Assembly: GCA_020446285.1 (NCBI GenBank)
Contig: JAGREZ010000339.1
Coordinates: 6,601-13,440, forward strand
Reading direction: 5' to 3'
DNA: 6,840 bases
DNA from: Geminicoccaceae bacterium
GTDB taxonomy: Bacteria > Pseudomonadota > Alphaproteobacteria > Geminicoccales > Geminicoccaceae
This document shows, piece by piece, positions 1 through 6,214 of this stretch. A program made the position numbers and the translations under genes. The notes beneath the pieces are model-generated. The model was not told the DNA's origin. It was given only the letters and a program-made list of their open reading frames with translations, and did no database searches. How positions within the stretch are numbered: the stretch's first letter is position 1; each line of letters starts with the position of its first letter.

Positions 1-1220
1 CGCACGGGTGCGAAATGCTCGCTGTGGCCGCGCCCGCCGCGTTCCACGAGGACTTGCCGGCGCTTGCCGGTTTCGCTTTCGAGGAATGCCGAAAACCGCC
101 TCTGGCCGGCCTCGCGCAGGATTGCCGCCCGTTCCTTGACGGTCTTCCTCGCCAGCTGCGGCATGCGGGCGGCCGCTGTAAAGGGACGCGGCGAATAGGG
201 GAAGACGTGGAGGAAGGTGAGGCCCGCCTCGTCGAGGATGGCTCTGGAACGCTCGAACATCTCCGCGGTTTCGGTGGGGAAACCCGCGATCATGTCGGCG
301 CCGAAGACGATATCAGGACGCCGTTCGCGCAGACGGGCGCAGAGATCGATCACGTCGTCCCGGAGATGTCGCCGCTTCATCCGCTTGAGGATCATGTCGT
401 CGCCGGCCTGCAGGCTCAGATGGACATGCGGCATCACGCGCTCGTGACCGGCGAGCAGCGCGAACAGCGCCGGGTCGATGGCGGCCGGATCGAGCGAAGT
501 CAGGCGCAGGCGGGGGAGGTCGGGCAGGGCTTCGAGAAGGCGCAGGACGAGATCGCCGAGATATGGCCGCCCGTTCGCTTCGCCCGGCGTCGCAAGATCG
601 CTCCCCCAGGAAGCGATATCCACCCCGGTCAGCACGATTTCGCGATAGCCATTGTCGACGAGGATGCGTCCCTGTTCGATGACATGTTCCGCCGGCACGC
701 TTCGATTGTTGCCGCGACCGTAGGGAATCACGCAAAAGGTGCAGCGATGGTCGCATCCCTGCTGGACCTGCAGGAAGGCACGGCTGCGGCCGTCGAAACC
801 GTCGACGAGATGGCCGGCCGTTTCGCGAACCTGCATGATGTCGTGCAGGACCGGCTCCTGTCCGTTTGCGAGTGCCCGCCAGGCGGAGGGCTGAAGCTTG
901 TCGTGATTGCCGATCAGGTGGTCGACCTCTTCCATGGCTCCATAGCCGTCGGGATCGATCTGCACGCTGCAGCCGGTGACGATGATACGCTTGTCCGGGT
1001 GATTGCGGCGGGCGCGGCGGATCGCCTGACGGGCCTGGCGTTCCGCCTCGGCGGTGACCGCGCATGTGTGGATGATGACCACATCGTCGAGCCCCGCAGC
1101 CCTGGCGTGTCGGGCGATGATCTCGGATTCGAATGTGTTCAGCCGGCAGCCGAAAGTCACGATCGCCGGTGCATTTTCGTCGTCCGGCGCGATTTCGCCA
1201 TCCGTGCTCACCGGTCCCAT
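1..1220 (-). CDS. mtaB: tRNA (N6-L-threonylcarbamoyladenosine(37)-C2)-methylthiotransferase MtaB, 3' end cut by window edge
   Basis: Radical-SAM enzyme that adds a methylthio group to t6A at position 37 of ANN-decoding tRNAs (ms2t6A), acting in the cytoplasm. I read 406 residues from an ATG at 1220 without a stop. The N-terminal methylthiotransferase domain shows its three cluster cysteines: C25 (in TFGCRLN), C53 (in HTCAVT) and C84 (in VTGCS). The radical-SAM motif C-x3-C-x2-C is C156, C160 and C163, in a QQGCDHRCTFC context. The TFGCRLN form is the MtaB type rather than MiaB. The last visible residues enter the C-terminal TRAM-like region, so with a usual family length of about 420-430 residues only a short tail is missing. 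The start overlaps the end of dapF by 13 bases and has a weak GGA Shine-Dalgarno, which suggests translational coupling. In related genomes ftsY often follows; that lies outside the window. Confidence 0.93.
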   Translation of the reverse strand, partial: MGPVSTDGEIAPDDENAPAIVTFGCRLNTFESEIIARHARAAGLDDVVIIHTCAVTAEAERQARQAIRRARRNHPDKRIIVTGCSVQIDPDGYGAMEEVDHLIGNHDKLQPSAWRALANGQEPVLHDIMQVRETAGHLVDGFDGRSRAFLQVQQGCDHRCTFCVIPYGRGNNRSVPAEHVIEQGRILVDNGYREIVLTGVDIASWGSDLATPGEANGRPYLGDLVLRLLEALPDLPRLRLTSLDPAAIDPALFALLAGHERVMPHVHLSLQAGDDMILKRMKRRHLRDDVIDLCARLRERRPDIVFGADMIAGFPTETAEMFERSRAILDEAGLTFLHVFPYSPRPFTAAARMPQLARKTVKERAAILREAGQRRFSAFLESETGKRRQVLVERGGRGHSEHFAPV

Positions 1221-2080
1221 TCGGTATCGTCCATGTCCGCGAACTCGATCTCGCCCGAAAAGGCGCGTGCGACCGGGCCGGTCATGATGACCGGGCCCTT
1301 GCCGTTCCAGGTGATTTCGAGCTCGCCGCCGTCGAGTATCATCCTCGCCGTGCCGTTCGAGAACCCGCGACGGACGGCCGCCACGAGCGCCGCGCAGGCA
1401 CCGCTGCCGCAGGCAAGCGTAAGGCCGGCGCCGCGCTCGAAAACGCGAAGGCGGATACTGCCATCGCCGTTGACCCGGGCAAAACCGATATTCGCGCCAT
1501 CGGGAAACATGGCGTGGCGCTCGAGTGCCGGGCCATGCCGTTCGGCAAGGTCGACATCATCGACGAAGAACACCGCATGCGGGTTGCCCATGGAGACGGC
1601 GACCGGACGAGGCAGTCCTTCATGGTCGAGCGGAACCTCGTTCGTATCGCATTCGACCGCGAGTGGAATGGCGCGCCAGTCGAGTTCAGGGGCTGTCATG
1701 CGAACGGAAATCCGTCCGTCGCCAAGGCGCGTTGCTTCGAGGCGTCCCGCAGGCGTGCGCAGGCTCACTTCGTTGCGGCCGAGTTCGCCGGCGATCAGCG
1801 AGGCGACGCATCGTGTGGCATTGCCGCATGCGCCCGCGCTGGATCCATCGGCATTGAAGAAGGAAAGACGGATGTCGGCATCGTCGCCATCCCCGCTTGC
1901 CTCGATCAGCGCAAGCTGGTCGAAGCCGACACCACGATGACGGTCACCGATCCAGCGTATCCGCCGCTCGTTCAGGAACGGTTCGCCCCGCCTGCCGCCT
2001 TCGCGGCCGGAGCTCCTGGCATCGACAATGACGAAATCATTGCCGAGCCCGTGCATCTTGAGGAATTTCAGGGTGTTCAT
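1208..2080 (-). CDS. dapF: diaminopimelate epimerase DapF
   Basis: Converts LL- to meso-diaminopimelate, the cross-linking residue of peptidoglycan and precursor of lysine, by a PLP-independent two-cysteine mechanism in the cytoplasm. The protein is 290 residues, close to the usual 270-290. It begins with the family signature KMHGLGNDF (residues 8-16). The first catalytic cysteine is C85, in ADGSSAGACGNATRC, and the second is C224, in LACGSGACA. The substrate-binding E215-R216 lies in FERGAGLT, and the GNPH motif at 165-168 is present. I chose the ATG at 2080 because it puts the signature at the N-terminus. The frame stays open upstream to 2263, but that extension is unlike the family. No strong Shine-Dalgarno precedes it. 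The gene overlaps mtaB downstream. All key residues are intact. Confidence 0.96.
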   Translation of the reverse strand: MNTLKFLKMHGLGNDFVIVDARSSGREGGRRGEPFLNERRIRWIGDRHRGVGFDQLALIEASGDGDDADIRLSFFNADGSSAGACGNATRCVASLIAGELGRNEVSLRTPAGRLEATRLGDGRISVRMTAPELDWRAIPLAVECDTNEVPLDHEGLPRPVAVSMGNPHAVFFVDDVDLAERHGPALERHAMFPDGANIGFARVNGDGSIRLRVFERGAGLTLACGSGACAALVAAVRRGFSNGTARMILDGGELEITWNGKGPVIMTGPVARAFSGEIEFADMDDTEWDR

Positions 2081-2154
2081 GGGGCCGCAATAGAGACGGG
2101 ATTGAAGGCGAATGCAACGGCCATCGGGGGGCGAAAGCCGTGCAACGGATGCCT

Positions 2155-2184
2155 GTGATATGGTGTTCGTTCCAGCCCGCGCAA
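2155..2184 (-). promoter_or_regulatory. possible promoter for dapF-mtaB
   Basis: In the 154-base gap upstream of dapF, the minus strand reads TTGCGC (2184-2179), an 18-base spacer, then TATCAC (2160-2155). This is a poor but recognisable sigma-70-like pair, about 75 bases before the start codon. It overlaps an inverted repeat (CCAGCC at 2172-2177, GGCTGG at 2195-2200). The call is weak; only position and hexamer similarity support it. Confidence 0.2.
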
Positions 2185-2234
2185 ATGGTTCATTGGCTGG
2201 CCCGTACAATTCCGAACGCGCCGGTATCCGGACT

Positions 2235-3545
2235 CTAGCCGGGGCCGGCGTCCACCCGATCATTCAGGCCGCTCGCCACCGTCCCGTCGTCGAAGGCGTC
2301 GGCAATGCCGGTGATCCGTCGATAGTCCGCGCGCATGTGGCCGTCGAGCTGTTCGATGGCACACGGGTGGGCGAGATAGAAGCCCTGGGCGAGATCGCAG
2401 CCAAGCGACTGCAACATGCCGAACTGTTCGACCGACTCCACACCCTCGACGCAGACCTGCAGGCCGAGCCCGTGCCCGAGCCCGATGGTCGAATCGAGAA
2501 CCGTCCGCGAGCGCGGATCGCGTCTGAGATGCTTGACGAAATCGCGGTCGATCTTGAGCTGGTCGAGGGGAAGGTTGCGCAGATAGGCGAGATTGGAGAA
2601 TCCCGCACCGAAATCGTCGATTGCCGTACGCACACCCAGTGAACGCACTTCGTTCAGGGTGGCGCTGGTTGCGCGGATATCATGCAGCATCAGGCCCTCG
2701 GTAATCTCGATGGTGAGCTGCTCCGGGCGGATGCCGGAGGTATCCAGCACCTCCTCGACCTCGAACACGAAGCCCCGGTCGACGAGTTGTCGTGGCGAGA
2801 CATTGATGGCGAGCTCCAGTCCGCTCGCGGCGGCGCCATGCGCGCTGAACTGTCGGGTGGCTTCGGAAAGCACCCAGCCGCCAAGCCGGGGAATGACGCC
2901 CGAACGTTCGGCGATCGGTATGAAATCGGCGGGCGAAATCGGGCCGAGATGCGGGTCGTCCCAGCGGACGAGCACCTCGACGCCGGAAAAACGCCCCATG
3001 TTCAGATCGAATTGCGGCTGGTAGGCCAGTGTGAGTGTCCTGTTCGCCACAGCGTCGCGAAGAGCGTCCTCGATCGCGGCGGCCCGATGGAAGTTCTCCG
3101 CCATCTCGCCGGCGAAAAGCTGCGTGCCATTGCCGGGATGAAGAGCGATGTCGGCGGCGATCTGTGCCTTGGAAAGAAGCTCGCGAAAGGTCATTCCGTC
3201 ATCGGGGGAAAGGGAAATTCCGATCGATGGTACGATGTGCAGCAGGCGACCCATGCAGTGGAAAGGCTCGTCGAACGCGGCTTCGATCGTGGAGGCCAGT
3301 TTCGATATTTCCTCGAGCCGGCTGACACCGCTGATCACGGCGAAGATTTCCTGCCCCCAGCTGCGACTGACCAGTCTGCCGTCGAAACGATCCTCGAGAC
3401 CGGCAATGATGGCATGGACGACCGCCTCGCCGAAATCCGCGCCGCCGGCGATGATCGAGCCGCGAAGATGCGGCAGGCTGATCGCCACGACCGCGGCACA
3501 GGGCGCGCGGTCGAGTTCCGTCTCGAGATCATGAAACCAGCTCAT
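2235..3545 (-). CDS. c-di-GMP phosphodiesterase-like protein (degenerate GGDEF + EAL)
   Basis: A 436-residue soluble protein likely to hydrolyse cyclic di-GMP to pGpG. Residues about 15-150 look like a GGDEF domain with its active-site loop replaced by WGQEIF (63-68), so it should not make c-di-GMP and may bind GTP or regulate. Residues about 155-405 form an EAL domain with its metal and catalytic set in place: E190 (EVL form of the EAL motif), N248 (INVS), E280 (EITE), D310 and D311 (DDFGAGFS), K331 (KIDRDF), E367 and E370 (VEGVE), and Q387 (AQGF). By family knowledge this predicts an active phosphodiesterase. I see no transmembrane helix, signal peptide, PAS or receiver domain, so the input signal is unclear. 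A short tail follows the EAL domain. The ATG at 3545 has a weak upstream GGA. The EamA gene lies 79 bases upstream on the same strand. Confidence 0.9.
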   Translation of the reverse strand: MSWFHDLETELDRAPCAAVVAISLPHLRGSIIAGGADFGEAVVHAIIAGLEDRFDGRLVSRSWGQEIFAVISGVSRLEEISKLASTIEAAFDEPFHCMGRLLHIVPSIGISLSPDDGMTFRELLSKAQIAADIALHPGNGTQLFAGEMAENFHRAAAIEDALRDAVANRTLTLAYQPQFDLNMGRFSGVEVLVRWDDPHLGPISPADFIPIAERSGVIPRLGGWVLSEATRQFSAHGAAASGLELAINVSPRQLVDRGFVFEVEEVLDTSGIRPEQLTIEITEGLMLHDIRATSATLNEVRSLGVRTAIDDFGAGFSNLAYLRNLPLDQLKIDRDFVKHLRRDPRSRTVLDSTIGLGHGLGLQVCVEGVESVEQFGMLQSLGCDLAQGFYLAHPCAIEQLDGHMRADYRRITGIADAFDDGTVASGLNDRVDAGPG

Positions 3546-3616
3546 ATGCTGTCCGGTACACCCTTGCGATCTGAACGGGTCGAGCCTACCGGCTTTGGGT
3601 TAAGAAAATCTGAGCG

Positions 3617-3629
3617 GATAAAATTTATC
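3617..3629. promoter_or_regulatory. AT-rich palindrome upstream of the EAL gene
   Basis: Perfect 6+6 inverted repeat with a one-base centre (GATAAA, A, TTTATC). It overlaps the stop codon of the transporter gene and lies about 72 bases before the EAL start codon. It stands out because the surrounding DNA is GC-rich. It could be an operator or part of a promoter region; no matching -35/-10 pair is convincing. Confidence 0.25.
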
Positions 3630-4503
3630 TGAAATGCCGGCGTCTCCCGATCATGCCGAGCGCACCGTTGGCAATCAGGGTAGAAAGCAGGATCCCGCCG
3701 CCGGCGAGGGTGAGCGTGTCGGGACGTTCGGCGAGGACGAGCCAGACCCAGAGCGGGCCGAGTGCCGTCTCGAGAAGCATGAGCAGGCCGACCTCGGGTG
3801 CGGGGAGATAGCGTGGCCCGATGCTGATGAGCGCGAAGGATACCGGCGAGACGAACAGGGCGACCAGTGCCAGCCAGAGCCAGTCTGCGGCGGGTGGAAT
3901 CACCGTGTCGGCCATTGTGAGGGCGATCAGCATGGTCCCCAGACCGCTTGCCGCCACCGCCGGCAGCATGTCGCGATCTTTCGCCCGTCGCAGGAGGGTG
4001 AAGAGCAGGGCGAGCAGGAGCATGGTCGCCAGCGCCGACAGGTCGCCGTCGAGCCGGCCATGGCCGATGCTCGTCGACAGCGTGAGCGCTACCGCACCGA
4101 GGCCGATGAAGCCGGCGACCAGCGTCCGCCGCTCGACCCGCTCGCGGAGCATGAGCCAGGCGAACAGGGCGGCCATCAGCGGTGCGGCGGCGATGATCAC
4201 GAGCGTGTTCGCAACCGTCGTATGGGTGATCGAATGGACGAACAGGCACTGGCTCAGGCTGAACAGGACGAAGACGAGAAGCCCGTCCATGCCGGTCCGG
4301 CGAAGTGCGGCGGCGCTTTGCCATCCATGCCGTGCGAACACGATCATCGCCTGAACGAGAAGGAACCCCAGCCCGCGCCAGACGAGAACGGTCCAGTGGT
4401 CCGCCGAGATCAGGCGGAGCAGCAGTGCATCCGGCGTGATGATGAGCACGCCGAGCGCGGTGATGGCGAGGCCGCGCGCATAGTCGCTCATTCCCCGGAA
4501 CAT
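3625..4503 (-). CDS. EamA/DMT-family transporter
   Basis: Inner-membrane protein of the drug/metabolite transporter superfamily, probably an exporter or uptake carrier of a small metabolite; the substrate cannot be told from sequence. The 292 residues carry about ten hydrophobic helices (roughly 9-27, 37-57, 74-92, 97-117, 127-145, 155-171, 183-200, 207-228, 236-257, 264-284) in two EamA repeats. Each repeat has the usual ending of a helix followed by a charged E-R turn (LRERVERR near 119-126, LAERPD near 257-262) and then a glycine-rich helix. I chose the ATG at 4503 because CGGAG lies six bases before it. An in-frame TTG at 4524 lacks a ribosome binding site, and the ATG at 4491 has its purine run directly against the codon. 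The gene is divergent from the membrane protein at 4684. The C-terminus is short and basic (RRRHFR). Confidence 0.88.
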   Translation of the reverse strand: MFRGMSDYARGLAITALGVLIITPDALLLRLISADHWTVLVWRGLGFLLVQAMIVFARHGWQSAAALRRTGMDGLLVFVLFSLSQCLFVHSITHTTVANTLVIIAAAPLMAALFAWLMLRERVERRTLVAGFIGLGAVALTLSTSIGHGRLDGDLSALATMLLLALLFTLLRRAKDRDMLPAVAASGLGTMLIALTMADTVIPPAADWLWLALVALFVSPVSFALISIGPRYLPAPEVGLLMLLETALGPLWVWLVLAERPDTLTLAGGGILLSTLIANGALGMIGRRRHFR

Positions 4504-4509
4504 GTGCCG

Positions 4510-4514
4510 CTCCG
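4510..4514 (-). promoter_or_regulatory. ribosome binding site deciding the EamA start
   Basis: The minus strand reads CGGAG with a six-base spacer to the ATG at 4503-4501. This favours that start over the in-frame TTG at 4524 and the ATG at 4491. Confidence 0.55.
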
Positions 4515-4531
4515 GGTATCGCAAGGTGAAT

Positions 4532-4551
4532 TGACCGGCCGTGCGCGGTCA
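4532..4551. promoter_or_regulatory. operator-like inverted repeat in the divergent region
   Basis: TGACCG at 4532-4537 and CGGTCA at 4546-4551 form a perfect 6+6 inverted repeat with an 8-base centre. It lies 28 bases before the EamA start and within the only divergent intergenic region of the window (4504-4683). TTGACC at 4531-4536 also resembles a plus-strand -35 box overlapping the left arm, but the -10 partner (GTTAGC or TTAGCC) is poor. Either a regulator site or chance; no regulator gene is adjacent. Confidence 0.25.
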
Positions 4552-4672
4552 TGGTTAGCCAGGGGTTGCGCCATGATGTGCCGGGCAGGCGGCGAGGCTG
4601 GCATGGGGACGGGGAAAGCGGTTACAAGTGGCTGGGATCGGCAACAGGATTCAACCGCAAGACGGGGCTTTC

Positions 4673-4679
4673 GGAGAGG
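4673..4679 (+). promoter_or_regulatory. ribosome binding site deciding the start at 4684
   Basis: GGAGAGG four bases before the ATG, followed directly by a hydrophobic N-terminus. This fixes the start even though the frame is open back to 3634. Confidence 0.6.
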
Positions 4680-4683
4680 CTGC

Positions 4684-5634
4684 ATGAATATCCTCGTGAT
4701 CGCGATTTCAACCAGCCTCGTCCTGAGCGGGCTCATGGTGCTCTCGATTCTGGCGAGGACCGGCCTTCGCGGTCGGGCTGTCCTCGTTCCCATCGGTGTG
4801 ATTCTCGGCGCGCTGGCCGGGCTCCTCGAACAGTACTGGACAATCGAGGACAATGTGCTGATCGGGCAGATCGCCTGGCTTCCGGCCCAGTTCCTCGCCA
4901 TCGCCGGCGTCCGGTCCATGCTTTATGGGTTTGTCGTCGGCAGCGCAATCGTCCTGACGCTCGCCCGTGTCGGCCAGACCAACAGGCGTGCCGATGTCAT
5001 GTCCATCGGTATTGCCGTCGGGCTGGGCTTTGGCCTCGCAACCACCTGGATCGGGCTCGATCAGGGGATCGGCTGGCCTCCCGGCCGGCTGATCGTCGCC
5101 ACCGTCAACCTGCCGATGCAGATCTGTTTCGGCGTTCTCGTTGCCTCCGCCGTCATGGCATCGCGCTTTGCCAGCGGTGATCACGCCGGCGTCGTCACGA
5201 GCTATCTTCTGGCGCTTACCGTCCAGCTGGCGTTCCAGGCGGTGCTGATTACCAACAGCACCATCGGTCACTGGCTGGCCTGGCTGGAACCGCTCACGCT
5301 CGGATTGATCTGGATCGGCCTGATCTGCCTTCTCTGGCTTGTCGGCATCGCCGTCATGAACGCCCAGCAGCGCGCGGACCTGACCGGCGAGCAGCTCGAC
5401 ATGTTGCGTCAGGCGAAAGGGCGGCTGGTTCTCAGTCCCGTGACCTGGACCGTCATCGGCAGTCTCGTCTTTCTCGCCACTGCCGGCCTGATCTTCGTCG
5501 CCATCAATGCGGATCTCGATTCATCCCTCGGCAGGGTGATGGTCTACACGGTCCTCGCCGCACCGCTTCTTGCCGCGGCGCTGATCTTCAGGACCGCATA
5601 CGCGCTTCGGGGCAAGCCACTTTCAAACGGCTGA
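4684..5634 (+). CDS. polytopic membrane protein, PrsW-like but without catalytic residues (uncertain)
   Basis: A 316-residue inner-membrane protein that I do not firmly recognise. About eight hydrophobic segments are visible, near 3-24, 32-48, 64-94, 106-125, 136-160, 172-190, 199-225 and 254-274, with another near 286-303. A charged cytoplasmic-looking loop at 226-248 (QQRADLTGEQ and onward) separates the last two helices from the rest. The glycine-rich helix I-G-I-A-V-G-L-G-F-G (108-117), followed by R135 and a helix around 145-160, recalls the layout of PrsW-type intramembrane proteases. There is no glutamate between residues 55 and 202, and the expected E-N after GFA is T120-T121. If related, it would be an inactive member. 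The ATG at 4684 has a good ribosome binding site (GGAGAGG, 4673-4679). The frame remains open far upstream, but that part only mirrors the transporter gene on the other strand. Confidence 0.8.
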   Translation: MNILVIAISTSLVLSGLMVLSILARTGLRGRAVLVPIGVILGALAGLLEQYWTIEDNVLIGQIAWLPAQFLAIAGVRSMLYGFVVGSAIVLTLARVGQTNRRADVMSIGIAVGLGFGLATTWIGLDQGIGWPPGRLIVATVNLPMQICFGVLVASAVMASRFASGDHAGVVTSYLLALTVQLAFQAVLITNSTIGHWLAWLEPLTLGLIWIGLICLLWLVGIAVMNAQQRADLTGEQLDMLRQAKGRLVLSPVTWTVIGSLVFLATAGLIFVAINADLDSSLGRVMVYTVLAAPLLAAALIFRTAYALRGKPLSNG

Positions 5635-5640
5635 ACCCTT

Positions 5641-5696
5641 GCAGCGTTCCGCAGGGTCACACCCGTTTCACGCGATCGGCACTGGAACGCCCCTGC
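5641..5696. repeat. imperfect inverted repeat between membrane protein and exported-protein genes
   Basis: GCGTTCC (5644-5650) pairs with GGAACGC (5684-5690), and the outer GCAG (5641-5644) could pair with CTGC (5693-5696) across a small bulge. It follows the stop codon of the upstream gene by six bases. There is no T-run, so it is not a clear intrinsic terminator; it may be a regulatory dyad upstream of 5739. Confidence 0.25.
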
Positions 5697-5738
5697 TTCG
5701 AATGGCATGATGCAATCGGTCTTCGGTGGAGATCGATC

Positions 5739-6179
5739 ATGCGAATTCTCTTGTTTCTTTGCGTAGTTTTCGCCCTTGCCCCGTCTGCCGTCCGGGCAGC
5801 GGAACCGGTGACGCTCGAGGGCGAGGTGATCGACAGCTGGTGCTATCTTTCCGGTGTCATGGGTGGACCGGATGCCGTTGTCGGCAGTGCGCACCACACC
5901 TGTGCTCTGTGGTGTGCCGCCGGCGGTATTCCCGTCGGCTTGCTCACCGATGACGGCACCGTCTATCTGATCCTCGGCTTTGAGGGCGCCGATCCGACAG
6001 GCAATGACGATCTGCTCGATGTGCAGAGCCAGCGTCTGACGGTGGAGGGCATGGCGTATGAGAGGGATGGCCTGCGCTATCTGGCCGTCGACCGGGTCAT
6101 CGCGTCGGCCGGCATCACCAATCGCAATCACGAGGATTTCGGCCCGGTCCCGTCCTTCGCCATTCCCGAACTGAACTGA
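5739..6179 (+). CDS. exported small protein with WC / HHxC-x3-C motif, OB-fold-like
   Basis: A 146-residue protein of unknown function. Residues 1-20 are a clear signal peptide (short basic start, hydrophobic core, V-R-A before the likely cut at 20/21), so it should be periplasmic. The mature part starts with a beta-strand pattern (L-E-G-E-V-I-D), then W34-C35. About 17 residues later comes H52-H53-T-C55 and C59, then G-G-I-P-V-G-L-L-T-D-D-G (62-73). The C-terminal half alternates like an OB-fold barrel, ending in a strand pair around a D-G turn (about 98-118). Three cysteines and two histidines could bind a metal or form disulfides; no CxxCH haem motif is present. GGTGGAG (5725-5731) gives a well-placed ribosome binding site. 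The next gene appears to be its diverged paralog, 35 bases downstream, probably in one operon. Confidence 0.85.
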   Translation: MRILLFLCVVFALAPSAVRAAEPVTLEGEVIDSWCYLSGVMGGPDAVVGSAHHTCALWCAAGGIPVGLLTDDGTVYLILGFEGADPTGNDDLLDVQSQRLTVEGMAYERDGLRYLAVDRVIASAGITNRNHEDFGPVPSFAIPELN

Positions 6180-6214
6180 GCCCGAGCTGAACCCAGATGG
6201 AACGGAAAGCAGTC

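Noticed and set aside
15..1940. 641-codon open frame on the plus strand opposite mtaB and dapF
   Set aside because: Both genes on the minus strand have complete family motifs; the plus frame is open only because of high GC and has no recognisable domain.
2172..2200. CCAGCC/GGCTGG inverted repeat after the EAL gene as a terminator
   Set aside because: Six-base arms, a 17-base loop and no T-run on the minus strand; chance pairing is likely in GC-rich DNA.
2682..3632. 316-codon plus-strand frame opposite the EAL gene
   Set aside because: The EAL domain on the minus strand has all its catalytic residues; the plus frame shows no domain and is a GC-driven shadow.
4618..4658. GCGGTT/AACCGC inverted repeat before the membrane protein
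   Set aside because: Arms of six bases are 29 bases apart, which is not beyond chance and matches no known site.
3634..4683. Long open stretch in frame with and upstream of the membrane protein at 4684
   Set aside because: It mirrors the EamA gene, is full of charged low-complexity sequence, and a good ribosome binding site with a hydrophobic N-terminus marks the real start at 4684.
5843..5917. Haem c attachment in the first exported protein
   Set aside because: The cysteines are spaced C-x19-C-x3-C with His before, not the C-x2-C-H needed for c-type haem.
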